From contig JADIIU010000171.1 in the NCBI GenBank assembly GCA_027603945.1, positions 1-24,051 of the forward strand: 24,051 bases of DNA, read 5' to 3'. The notes below the pieces were generated by a model that did no database searches, was not told the DNA's origin, and worked only from the letters and a program-made list of their open reading frames with translations. The position numbers were made by a program, and so were the translations under genes. This stretch comes from Terramyces sp. JEL0728. Taxonomy: Eukaryota; Chytridiomycota; Chytridiomycetes; Rhizophydiales; Terramycetaceae. Position 1 is the first letter of the stretch; the number at the start of each line of letters is the position of its first letter. Shown here piece by piece: positions 1 through 9,037 of this stretch.

Positions 1-210
1 GCAGATTTCTTTGAAAATCTAGATGTTTGTGAAAATGCAATATTATTGAATCATGAAGCTCATCGAGTCTTTGGTGCATTCAAATGGTTTATTGTTATGG
101 AAAAAGACTCTAATAACAACACAATCTACAAAGCAATGCAGGTAGTAGAAAATGGATTGTTGAAAAAAGCAAACATTACTGGAAGAATTGTAACGCGTGA
201 TAATGGATAA
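1..210 (+). CDS. 3' end of an unidentified gene (partial)
   Basis: The first reading frame is open from base 1 to a TAA at 208-210 and encodes about 69 residues. The 5' part lies outside the window. The sequence is helical-looking, with a segment of the form LLNHEAHRVFGAFKWFIVM. That vaguely recalls the hydrophobic helix around the F-K-W of anaphase-promoting complex subunit 4, but the likeness is too weak for a name. An alternative end exists: a 40-nt GT-AG segment at 197-236 would join this frame in phase to the ORF that runs to 475, extending the protein by about 80 residues. Forty nt is twice the normal intron length here and I see no internal AG|GT junction, so I prefer a stop at 210. 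Confidence 0.5.
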   Translation, partial: ADFFENLDVCENAILLNHEAHRVFGAFKWFIVMEKDSNNNTIYKAMQVVENGLLKKANITGRIVTRDNG

Positions 211-475
211 TGTTGAAACTGATATACCAATAACAGTGTCATCATATAATCAACCACTTTTCATTGGAAATACCCACACTCAACCATCTGAAATTTATGT
301 CCGCCTTCACGAGCTACTGGCAAGAATATTTTATATGAGAGGTCAGGCAAGCTATTATGAATACGACTCGGATGATGATTTTGAAGTGAATCAGGCTTAC
401 CTGTCTGAATTCAATGTTGAAAGTAAGCATAAAGTGAAAACGGAAGATTCTGTTCTTACAGTTGGAAATATTTAG
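203..475 (+). CDS. Small hypothetical protein, or C-terminal exon of the upstream gene
   Basis: This ORF of 90 codons plus stop begins at ATG 203, overlapping the last 8 bases of the upstream frame. The product is acidic, with a DSDDD stretch near residue 50, and has no signal peptide or membrane segment. I do not recognise it. The sequence ACGCGT lies at 193-198, four bases before the ATG. That is the same arrangement seen upstream of NPHP1 and DNAI1, and it favours a separate gene start here. The competing model is a 3' exon of the upstream gene reached by a 40-nt intron at 197-236. Both models are in frame, so only transcript data can decide. Confidence 0.4.
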   Translation: MDNVETDIPITVSSYNQPLFIGNTHTQPSEIYVRLHELLARIFYMRGQASYYEYDSDDDFEVNQAYLSEFNVESKHKVKTEDSVLTVGNI

Positions 476-720
476 TAAACATACTCAAAAGAACACCACC
501 AGAGTTTTCACCTGCAATAACACAAAATATGTAAATAAAAATACTGGTTACAGTTGAAACTAGGCTGATGACAACAGAAAACTTAAATTTAAGGGAAAAG
601 CCTAAACATTAAACATCTCGATAAGAGTTGGCTCATAATCGCCTCATGAGATAAGTTCAAAAGATTGAACTTTAGATCGTGACACTCGAATTTCATTTTT
701 TTCAAATCTGTAAATTAAGA

Positions 721-1780
721 ATGGACAACAAAAAGCAAATTGACGATATTTTTGGAGACTCTGAAGACGATGACGATTTGAATGACTTGGAAGTCAAGGA
801 CGTTGTCTTTGATTCAGATGAGGAACAGGAACTACCCTCTTTTAAAAAAGATACCAGGGAAAAAACAAAGAAACGTAGGAAGCGGGAAGAAGGAGGTTAA
901 ATATACTAACAATAGGTTTGATTTTACTAATTAAGGAGGTAATTTGCACTTATTCAGAAACGGAAAGGGAAAAGCCAGTAAATGAAGCGCAGAGAGATAT
1001 TGATAATATTTTAAACAAAATGAAACAAAGACCAAAGAAACTCGCAGATTTACAGACTGAAGTTCAAGCTGATGAAATTATCGACGCATTATTGACTTCG
1101 ATGAGAGATGCAGCCTATAATGATCAGGAATTAAACAAGAATGGACAGCCTGCAATTGCGAAATTGAAATTGTTACAGTCGACAATGATCCAACTGAGCA
1201 AGTAATTGGATTTGATTGTAGAGCGCATTGGTTTCAGGCATTGCTGGACCAAAATGTACTGGAATGCATAAAGTTTTGGTTGGAGCCATTGACAGATGGA
1301 TCTTTACCCTCGCTTGATATCCAATTGAATATGATGAATTTGCTGAAAAAAGTATACGGTTTTAATGTAGATGCCCATTGACACACATCATTTGCGATCT
1401 TCCAAAGTCGGTAGAGTGATTATGTTTTATACAAAATGTGACAGGGTTGCACCTCAAGTGAAAAAATTGGCAGATGAATTACTACGAACTTGGATGGTGC
1501 AAATACCTAACCATAGCGACCAATTCTAGGAAAATCAAATAACCACAAACACCGAAAGATTGCCGAAGTGAGGTACCAACCAAGACAGTCAACATCACAC
1601 GCTTCGTACCGCAGAGAGGTTGATCCGAATGCTCATGAGAATAGGGCTAGCTTGCCTGTCAAGTTGGCTGCCGATTTCACTGTTGCGCCGGTTACGAATC
1701 TGTCGGATAAAGGAGGGAGTGAAAAGAGAGTGGACAGATTTAAAAAACTAAAATCCACACTGAGAATGAAAAAGAAATAA
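721..1780 (+). CDS. IWS1: IWS1/Spn1 transcription elongation factor, intron-split
   Basis: IWS1 (Spn1) binds Spt6 and travels with RNA polymerase II. The start is ATG 721. The N-terminus is acidic with one IFGDSEDD motif, then basic (KKRRKR). The folded core is unmistakable: EAQRDIDNILNKMKQRPKK, KLKLLQSTMIQLSK, LECIKFWLEPLTDGSLPSLD, HHLRSSKVGRVIMFYTKCDR, RTWMRPILGKSNNHKHRKIA. This is the TFIIS-N-like domain followed by the conserved C-terminal tail. Introns lie at 1202-1221 (20 nt), 1352-1370 (19) and 1497-1516 (20), with a compound intron at 896-957. Splicing gives 312 residues, or 313 if a GAG triplet inside the compound intron is kept. The gene ends 66 nt from the convergent Ras GEF stop. 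Confidence 0.95.
896..957 (+). other. Compound intron of IWS1: three ultrashort intron units in tandem
   Basis: The gap between IWS1 coding blocks splits exactly into intron-like units. They are gttaaatatactaacaatag (896-915), gtttgattttactaattaag (916-935), the triplet GAG (936-938) and gtaatttgcacttattcag (939-957). The first two each carry a TACTAA(C/T) branch site and abut with no exon between them. Keeping or skipping GAG both preserve the reading frame. One 62-nt intron is the alternative, but it would be about three times the local norm. Confidence 0.75.
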
Positions 1781-1846
1781 AATATTCTCATTTTAAAGAA
1801 TCAGACTTTATTCACGCAGAAAGTAAAACAAGAATAAACTAATTTA

Positions 1847-4543
1847 TTAATTCTTTTCGCACTCTGCAGCCAAATCTTTCAACTTGTTCATATCCTTTTC
1901 AATCTTTGGTTTGCCCAAGTAATTCAATACAGCCGATTTCTTGTCATACGGATACGCAACACTACCCAAGTTTGTAATTTCCAATACTCTGTTTGCCATC
2001 ATTCGCAGTTTATCTACATTTATCATATTTTTAATCGTCTTTGGGTTTCCATCGTTTATAAACGTTAAATCCTTTAGGTAGCTCGCTAAATTAGGTAAAT
2101 TTACGCAAGAACGGGACCATTGGTGGTTGGGCTATCGCCAATCTGTCCCTATAATTTTTCATATTTTTGGATGGATCCGATATTTTCTCTACCTCTGTCC
2201 ACATTTGCTTTGATTTTTCGGGTAATGCCTTGATTAATTCGTTGGTACTTCCCAGGTTTTCTTTAATCGCTGGACGGGTATCAGATTTAACCCAGATATT
2301 AATGAAAATGTGCTAAAAAAGTTGTTCAGGTCTAGTGAAACCTAGTTTAGTTTGCGCGTACTTTGGCGAGTGTAATGAATTTGCGGAGTGCGTTTACTCT
2401 CTTTTTAAAGTCCCTGCACAGGAGCAGCTCTGTTGCCACCCAGTACGATTCCTTGTCGAACCTTTCTACAAAGAATTTGAATGATGGCGATGATTCGCTG
2501 TCAGCACCTCTCCATATTTCATTCAGGAATTCAATTGGATGTATATTTCTGAATATCTCAGAGTTGTACAAACATAATTGTTGCGCCAACTCTTCTGCTT
2601 CCAATTCTTCAAAAATACTATTTAATCCCCTGCCTCTTCTTTCATCCCTAGAGTATGTGCTGAGTAAATCTTCAAACCAGCGTCGCTTATATTAATCGGG
2701 TCTATACCTGGATATCAGCAACATACATCAGCCCTCTGCATACTTCGGTAAATTCGCCTTCTGCCTGGTTTACCAAGTTTGTGAGGAACAGCTCCAAAGT
2801 TTTCCTCATTTCGCTAGAAAATCCAAAATCTTGCCAGTGATGTTCAATCCAATGATGCATAATCCGCAACACCCTAAATATTACACCCAGATTACTTTAG
2901 CTGAGTTGGAACCCTATCCCTTGCATAACTCTCTTTTTCTTCTGGTGTGGACGAGTCTGCAACTCTACAATGAAAAGTATGAATTAGATTTCCCAAAAAT
3001 TCTTCAGGGGTGCAGAATGAACGATATGTTAAAAATAGTGTGCTGGTGAATGCTTCATCTGAATTAAATGCAATTACCTTCAAAATTAATGTCTGTGAGT
3101 AAATTAAGTAGTTTTGCTTTTTTGCAAAGCATAATGATTGATCTTGATTAATCTTTGGCTTACTTTCCGCTGATTGAATTGATCACAAGCGTCTCTTCTC
3201 CGTCTTCGCTGACGGATATCGAAGAGTATACTTTTGCTTTTTTTACCAAAAACAGATTTGGCGATTTCAAAGGTATGGCATAGTGCTCCAGGGCTCTGTC
3301 CATTTCAACAGGTCTTGGTGGATCGTCGTACTCGAACGAATATTGTTCCGCATCCAAATTTTTTCTTTGACAGGTTTTTTCACAAAACTGTTCCATTTTC
3401 ATCTCTCCAGGCATTTTAATTACCAGCGGAGAATCGTCTGGTGCGTGTAGCTTAAAAACTGCATAAGTTTGAGACGGTGATATTGGTGAGTTTACAACTG
3501 CTGAAGGAAGATCAGGTAGCAGCATGCTCACCGGAACCTTGCATTGTATTTTCCATATCTTTCCAGTGTCTGCATTGTATTTTTCATTATATTTTTTAGT
3601 ATCTTCTTCGGTAATTGCATTGAGATTGCTAAATTAGTAATAAATACTCTCGAGTTCCTTCAACAGATTCGTTTCCAAACATTGACATTGTCTCTTCATT
3701 GATTGAGGTTGGTGTCTCACACGTATCTCCCATGTCAATTATACTTTTGCTCAAAGTGCTTACACGTAAACTCTGAGGGGGTAAATGGGATTTTCTGGAA
3801 CTATACGAATTCGACAATTCTTGCTCGTTAAATTTGGTTGTTTTTGGCGACGAAGGGTTTAAATTATCTCCACTTGGCGAATTGATCAAGTTGGAAGCCG
3901 ATCTAGGGCGACGCATTTGTAACTGTTGCGCTTTTTCGGCTGATCCCAACAGTAGAACACTTTTGTGAGCATCCGTCACACTGGCATTCGGTGAACTTTT
4001 TGTGCCAGCTTCGGGTGTAAAAGAGCCTATGCTGGAATTGCTGCCAAGACTGGAAGGGGAATCTTCGATCTGGCTGGCTTTTTTCAGCAATGTCATTGCC
4101 CCTTTTACTCCCATTTTGATTTTTCTGAATGATGGAGAATCCAGTCCTTTTTCCACGACTGCGTTTTTGTCAATTGTCAATCCCAATTTCTCCATTCCTC
4201 TCCTGCTAGATATTGGCGATTCGTTATTTCCCGATGCTTTTACTGAATTGAATTGAGCTATGTCAATTTGATATTACAAAATACAATCTTGTCTATCTGC
4301 TTGTAGTTTGACAGGGTCTCTTCTAACAACGGTTCGATCTTTTTCCCATCTGAAGTATTAATATACACTTTTATCGACTCATATTTTGTAAATTTCTTTT
4401 CTTCTACTATTTTAATCAACTCTGCAATGCTCGTCAGCTCCTCCACTTGCACCATTGTTGTGTCGTTTGTAGGGAGCTGTATCTTGACCACAAACGGACT
4501 AATATCAACAGTAATCTTACGCTACTGAATGTAACAAACTCAT
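1847..4543 (-). CDS. Ras-family guanine nucleotide exchange factor (REM + CDC25 domains)
   Basis: This protein activates a Ras-like GTPase. Ten introns must be removed: 4499-4520, 4258-4277, 3629-3647, 3143-3163, 3059-3077, 2874-2895, 2686-2707, 2342-2361, 2229-2248 and 2086-2104 (19-22 nt each). The result is 830 residues. The N-terminus (about residues 8-85) looks like a beta-grasp fold. A Ser-rich linker follows, then a second ubiquitin-like segment (FKLHAPDDSPLVIKMPGE ... PNLFLVKK). Next comes the REM/RasGEF_N domain (TLFLTYRSFCTPEEFL) and the CDC25 catalytic domain (FLNEIWRG, STFSLISGLNLIPVQRLKKT, YLKDLTFINDGNPKT). The start at ATG 4543 is reached through a 22-nt first intron. A GTG codon further in has no ATG in its own frame. 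The gene lies head-to-tail downstream of NPHP1. The target GTPase cannot be read from sequence. Confidence 0.9.
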
Positions 4544-4690
4544 TATATTTAGTAAAGTGCAGTGGAGCCAAATGCAGACACAACAATGGCAGTCGACAAC
4601 AATGGACGTAATATTCTTTGAAGATTAATAAAACATTTAAATGGAATCAACAAACTCTATATTATTTTAGCCAGTCTAGTGTTGTGAAGC

Positions 4691-6698
4691 TTATTCCACG
4701 TAGTTTACTTTGGAAACCTTGTAGTAGCTGTACTCTAGCTCTTCACTGCTAAAAGGTCTGTATGCATTCGCGGCCTTTGTCAAGAACACCATAGCCCCTT
4801 GTTCTTGCAGTTTGAGCCAATTATCGTTGCGCGCGACCATATTGTCGATATTCCCGGGGATATATCTGGGCATATCGATATAAAACAATGGCCATACAGT
4901 CAGAATAGCAACTGTAAATTGCTTTTTCAGCCTATGATAAGACTTCTGCGTTAGTTGCAGCTACCTTTTCTCTTGATGGGAGTGACGCGTATCTCTTTCG
5001 CCAGAATTCGACGAAATGATGCAATAAATCTATTTCTTCCAATAGTTTAGGAATTATTGCTAGTACAGGCTCATACTTTGAGCCTAATGGTTGGTGAGTC
5101 TTTCCAAGTAGCGTGTTGGCAAGAACCTGTCTATAAATCGACAAAATATGGAGGGAATTGGCAGCACCAACTAAAACGTCTGGTAAATCACTAGATTAAA
5201 TAAAAAAGCTACTTTAGATAATTGGTAGACTTTTTGTCCAATTTGGAAACCCTGATTACCAAACAAGGGCTTCTCGAACCTGCAAACAGATTGGTGAAAA
5301 AATTGGATTCTTTTGCAGGCGATTCCGCAATAATAATCTCTTTATCAAACGGTGATCCGGTGTAGATTGGTAACTCGTACTTTTTTGGTTCAACAATTTT
5401 TCCATCAGATGTAAACAATGGAAGGATACACCAACCACAAGATATTTCTGCCAATTCATCATTATTGTTTTCGACTGGTTTTTTCACAACCAAACACAAT
5501 TCAAACAGGATACAGAGTTTTAGATCGCTATCAAATGTTCTTACAAAGCACTTGTTTTCCTTGGTGTTTTTCAGAAAAGTCTGGGTTATCACAGAGTACC
5601 TTTGGTGCAAATCTCCAGTTGTGTTCGTGTTCCGGGGTTAAAGCAGCCGGTACTGTGTGGATGTTACTGACTATGTGTGCTTTGTCAAATAAAGACATTC
5701 GAACGTGTCTTCCGATAACAGGTAAAGGTTGAGGAGATGGGATAAATCGCCCTTCTTTTACATAAAAGGCTACATTGCATTTTACCTGTCGCTTTCTCAC
5801 TGTATTCTTTTTTCCCAAATGCAGATCCTTGAATGCTAGCCCACAAGAGTTCAGTTGAGGTGTGAGATAAGATATGGCATGACCGACACCATTCTTGTAG
5901 TTTTGAGCAAGAATAGACGATTTGAAACCGAATGGCACTGATTCAAATCCTTCGATCTTTTCTGGTTCTGTGATTTTGATGCCCCTATGCACTTTGTTGA
6001 TCTGTGACTTTCTTTTTCGAAGGTTTTGCAACACAGATTGAACTTGATCTATGTTAAATTCGAGAACCTTTTGTTGATTGTTTGGATTTGCTGGTTTTGT
6101 CGGATTCTTCTGTAGCATCGCTTTCTTGTTCGGATTCTTCTGTAGCATCGCTTTCTTGTTCGGATTCCGACTCTTTGCTTTCCTCTGATTCTTCACTACT
6201 GTCTTCTGATTCGTCAGCCTCCGGTTCACTGTACAGATTTTTACTCGATTGAATCTTTACATTCTTTTCAATTGGCTGCACGTTGCTGTCATCTCGACGT
6301 ATATTAGCGTTCTGCACTTGCTCGACAATCTTTTCTTTCGACAGAGACAGGACTTTGTCAGCAATTTCAGAACCAAGGTTTTCTCTGGAAGTGTTTTGTA
6401 GTTTCCTAACTTGCTCTACAATCTTTTCTTTGGAATCTGTCAACTGTTCCTTCTTATTTTCATTAGCCTGTTCGTGGGGTTGAAATTCCCCATGTTCTGT
6501 GCGTTCAGGCTCTGGACTGGCTTTGTCTGTTATTTCCACATATGTTGCTGGCACGTAGCCTTGATTTCCTTGTTGATCTTCTACCAGCCACCAATCTAAA
6601 TTTTCTCTGTCAAGCAAGTAATATTTATTTCCTACTTGTATATTCATTTCTTGCGGGGTCACCGCTTTGTAGTCGTATTTCGCTTCCACTAGAGTCAT
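4691..6698 (-). CDS. NPHP1: Nephrocystin-1 homologue (SH3 protein of the ciliary transition zone)
   Basis: Nephrocystin-1 is a scaffold at the base of the cilium. Introns at 6049-6067 (19 nt), 5581-5599 (19), 5191-5212 (22) and 4946-4964 (19, with an ACTAAC branch site) give 642 residues. An SH3 domain fills residues 3-58 (KYDYKAVTPQEM, DWWLVEDQQG, GYVPATYVEI). An acidic Ser/Glu-rich linker containing two 30-bp DNA repeats follows. The C-terminal nephrocystin domain is clear: GVGHAISYLTPQLNSCGLAF, GRHVRMSLFDKAHIVSNIHT, ISCGWCILPLF, YELPIYTGSPFDKE. The coiled coil that precedes SH3 in animal NPHP1 is absent, so the protein begins almost directly with SH3. Only 17 nt separate the ATG from the upstream ADAL stop, and that gap contains ACGCGT (6704-6709). 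Confidence 0.93.
6100..6159 (-). repeat. Two perfect 30-bp direct repeats inside NPHP1
   Basis: A 30-bp unit occurs at 6100-6129 and again, identically, at 6130-6159. It is in frame and encodes the acidic decapeptide SEQESDATEE twice in the linker after the SH3 domain. The perfect identity implies recent duplication or slippage. Confidence 0.9.
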
Positions 6699-6703
6699 TA
6701 ATA

Positions 6704-6709
6704 ACGCGT
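6704..6709. promoter_or_regulatory. ACGCGT element just upstream of NPHP1
   Basis: This palindromic ACGCGT lies five bases upstream of the NPHP1 ATG, within the 17-nt gap to ADAL. Read toward the gene the context is TTTACGCGTTATTAATG, which matches the DNAI1 upstream sequence. ACGCGT is the fungal MluI cell-cycle box bound by MBF-type factors; any role here is inferred. Confidence 0.45.
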
Positions 6710-6715
6710 AAACAT

Positions 6716-7756
6716 TTATTTAAACTCTGATTCATAAAACTGTTTCCATTCCGCTTTTAATAACGGCTTTACAGAATCATCAAAGATACAGTCGATTGAA
6801 CCGAGGGAAAGGCTATACACCTGTAAATCCGTTAACCCGAGCCCAGTTTGGACCATTGCGTATTCTTGACTCAGCGTTGATTTGAACACACCGATATCAT
6901 CGGTACAAAAAGCTATAGGATGATCAAGGAACTCCTTGACGTGATGCTCTTCAATAGTGTTGACAGCTTTGCAACAGATATTTGAGGAAAGACAAATTTC
7001 AATAGGGATTTTGTGCGTCTTTATAAATCCTGAAGCTTTGCCGTCCAAATAAATGCAATGGCCCACTCTATCAGGATGGGTTTGGAGAATTTCCCAAGTT
7101 TCTTGATCCACATTTGGCAACTCTGATAAATGACTGGTGACTAAGTCAATTCCAAAAAACCTTTTAATCCAATTGATTTTGCATATAGCAACGCTGGTTT
7201 CATATCTGCAACAAAGTCTCCTTTGGCTGGATCTCCGCATAAATCGATCCCAACTATCAATGGGCTGTTGATTTCCCTGACAATGTCCAAGACTGCCAAG
7301 GAATCTTCTCTGGTATGTCTTCGATCCATTGAAATTAAAAGACGGACATGGATTGGCGCATTGGTGATCCCAGCAATCAACCCTTTGATATACTCTTTCT
7401 TTGTCATTGTGCTGCACTCTCTTGGCGTGGTGCGCAATTCCAAGTATTTGCAATTGTCGCTGGCAAACAGCTCGACCACCTTCCTTGTAATCTGTTCTAT
7501 TTGCTGTTTATTCGTGGTTAGCTTGTATATGAACTTGCCAAACATTCCAAAGAAATTCGAGTATCCAACATTTGCACAGGTGTCTTTGAACTGGGTTAAT
7601 AACGAGTACGACACGGTATTCATCGATTAAACCTTGATTTCCTGCGACTAATTCCTGGATTATTTCGTCGGTAAGGGAGCCATTCAAGTGGGCATGCAGT
7701 TCCACCTTTGGTAATCTTTCACAAAATTTCATTTGGCAACCTGGAAATTGAAACAT
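6716..7756 (-). CDS. ADAL: Adenosine deaminase-like protein (N6-methyl-AMP deaminase type)
   Basis: This is a metal-dependent deaminase of the ADAL/MAPDA branch, which converts N6-methyl-AMP to IMP and so clears modified nucleotides. The metal motif LPKVELHAHLNGS (His21, His23) sits near the N-terminus. It is followed by KYLELRTTPRECSTMTKKEY, the catalytic TSHLSELPN segment, DRVGHCIYL and the ADAL-type CTDDIGVFKSTLSQEY. A 20-nt intron lies at 7141-7160. A second intron at 7591 ends at 7609 (19 nt) or 7612 (22 nt). Both are in frame and differ by one Val. The product is 333 or 332 residues, close to animal ADAL. ATG 7756 is used; an in-frame ATG at 7732 is also possible. The insert before NFFGMFGKF has no counterpart in animal ADAL that I can place. 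Confidence 0.92.
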
Positions 7757-7848
7757 CCAAGAGACAATTCAGCTCAATTTCCACAACACTTGATCCCGTC
7801 AATTTCAAACTTTTGTGAAGATGTTTATTATAACAATAAATCATTAGA

Positions 7849-8172
7849 TTAATCGAACAAGCCGAATCCCATGTCATCATCAGATTCTTCCTTTTCTTCT
7901 ACCTTTTCTTCAACTGCAGCGGCAGCAGCACCTCCAGTAGCAGCGGCACCACCAGCAGCAACTGGGGCAGCACCACCAGATGGGACAGAAGCGAGCTTGG
8001 TAGCACCTTCAGCAATAATTTCGTTAATGTCCTTTCCGTTCAATTCGGTGATGAGGGTGTTGATTCTTTCAGAGTCAGCATCAATTCCAACAGCAGCGAG
8101 GATTTCGTTGATTTTGGATTCAGAAGCATCTCCAGCAAGGTTAGCGAGTAAGTAGGCAGCCAAGTATTTCAT
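7849..8172 (-). CDS. RPLP2: 60S acidic ribosomal protein P2
   Basis: The intronless 107-residue ORF begins [15 protein letters not shown] and ends with the P-stalk signature [10 protein letters not shown] after an Ala/Gly-rich hinge. That is the normal length and layout of eukaryotic P2, which forms the ribosomal stalk with P1 and P0 and recruits elongation factors. A reverse-strand AATAAA lies about 20 nt beyond the stop (7824-7829). It is transcribed divergently from RPL31 through a 128-nt shared promoter. Absence of introns is unlike most neighbours. Confidence 0.97.
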   Translation of the reverse strand: MKYLAAYLLANLAGDASESKINEILAAVGIDADSERINTLITELNGKDINEIIAEGATKLASVPSGGAAPVAAGGAAATGGAAAAAVEEKVEEKEESDDDMGFGLFD

Positions 8173-8236
8173 TTGATACGAGCGGTTTTAAGCCAAGAGC
8201 AAAGATTTTTTTTTCATTCCTGTCAATCATCCGCAG

Positions 8237-8252
8237 CTAGGGCTAGGGCTAA
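8237..8252. promoter_or_regulatory. Doubled AGCCCTA (Tbf1/telo-box-like) site in the RPLP2-RPL31 promoter
   Basis: The sequence ctagggctagggctaa (reverse strand ttagccctagccctag) contains two direct copies of AGCCCTA. It lies midway in the divergent promoter of two ribosomal protein genes and is followed by a T-run. It resembles the ARCCCTA(A) site of Tbf1-type factors and the Homol-E-like ACCCTA repeats described at fungal ribosomal protein promoters. Confidence 0.55.
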
Positions 8253-8300
8253 TTTTTTTTTCTTGAGATTTGGATTCGATTTTTCTTTACTTTAAAACAG

Positions 8301-8672
8301 ATGGCCAAGGAACAAGTCAAGAAAGAAACCAAAAAGTCTGCATTGAACGAAGTTATCACTCGTGAATACACCATTCACTTGCACAAGCACTTGCACGGAG
8401 CCACCTTCAAGAAGCGTGCTCCAAAGGCAATCAAAGTCATCAGAGACTTTGCCAAGAAGACTATGGGAACTGACGATGTTCGTTTGGACCCATCTTTGAA
8501 CAAGGAAGTCTGGAAGGGAGGAGTTAAAGGTGTTGCCTACAGAATCCGTGTCCGTTTGGCCAGAAAGCGTAACGACGATGAAAACGCTAAACAAAAGTTG
8601 TTCACCTACGTTACTCCAGTCACTGTTGCTACCTTCAAGGGACTCCAAACTGAAGTTGTTGAAGACAACTAA
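8301..8672 (+). CDS. RPL31: 60S ribosomal protein eL31
   Basis: This intronless ORF of 123 residues has the eL31 core: [54 protein letters not shown]. The C-terminus ([10 protein letters not shown]) resembles the KGLQT-VVE ending of fungal eL31 more than animal versions. Length is normal. AATAAA at 8690-8695 probably directs polyadenylation. It shares a promoter with RPLP2. Confidence 0.97.
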   Translation: MAKEQVKKETKKSALNEVITREYTIHLHKHLHGATFKKRAPKAIKVIRDFAKKTMGTDDVRLDPSLNKEVWKGGVKGVAYRIRVRLARKRNDDENAKQKLFTYVTPVTVATFKGLQTEVVEDN

Positions 8673-9037
8673 TTCGTTGATATATTAGTAATAAAGCTTT
8701 TTATCCATGGATCCATCTTCTATGCAAATAGTAGTGGGGATCCGGTGCATTGTAAATGTTGTTCCGGTTCCTATATTTTTCAATTATGTACACTGCAAAA
8801 CACCATGTTTGTCTACATGGTATTTTGCTGTGTACCTAGTGCCAGCACGCTCTGATAATTACCTCTTGTTCTCTAGATATGAGGTCCAGACACAAAGCAA
8901 GAACAATCTTTTGGATGGCGAGGCTGTCGTGTCAACAACAGTGTTGGTGAGGCAACTCTCCTTTGTCGTTCAAAGTACATTGAGTAAATTCGTGGTATAT
9001 TAGCGAGAAACACGATCCATCAAGTAAAAACCATTTA
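8673..9037. other. 365-nt gap between convergent genes, holding a hairpin
   Basis: No convincing protein is encoded. A 98-codon ORF at 8707-9003 has no recognisable features and low-complexity hydrophobic composition. The stretch holds the RPL31 3' end, a strong 48-nt hairpin (8788-8835) and several smaller stems, such as CAACA/TGTTG around 8935. It is long for a convergent gap here (IWS1 to the Ras GEF is 66 nt), so it may host a non-coding RNA. I found no snRNA, SRP or RNase P signature that I could name. Confidence 0.5.
8788..8835. repeat. Near-perfect inverted repeat (long hairpin)
   Basis: Three stem blocks pair in order: GTACAC with GTGTAC, GCAAAA with TTTTGC, and ACCATGT with ACATGGT. 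That makes 19 base pairs, interrupted by two single mismatches and closed by a 6-nt loop. Both strands would fold. It resembles a pre-microRNA-sized hairpin or a very small terminal-inverted-repeat relic. Confidence 0.8.

Noticed and set aside
620..680. tRNA-Met-like string (ggctcataatcgcc) followed by an AAGTTC/GAACTT hairpin upstream of IWS1
   Set aside because: The anticodon stem is largely mispaired and no acceptor or D-arm partner can be drawn. The small hairpin alone is not evidence of a gene.
1847..4543. Reading the many short ORFs here as a decayed pseudogene
   Set aside because: Ten breaks are all explained by 19-22-nt GT-AG introns, and the joined frame is a complete Ras GEF divisible by three.
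4570..4625. Short plus-strand ATG ORF between the Ras GEF and NPHP1
   Set aside because: It has only a dozen codons and lies in the promoter of the Ras GEF.
8707..9003. 98-codon plus-strand ORF after RPL31
   Set aside because: It has no recognisable motif, covers the hairpin and lacks the local intron pattern. Chance ORFs of this length are plausible in an intergenic stretch.
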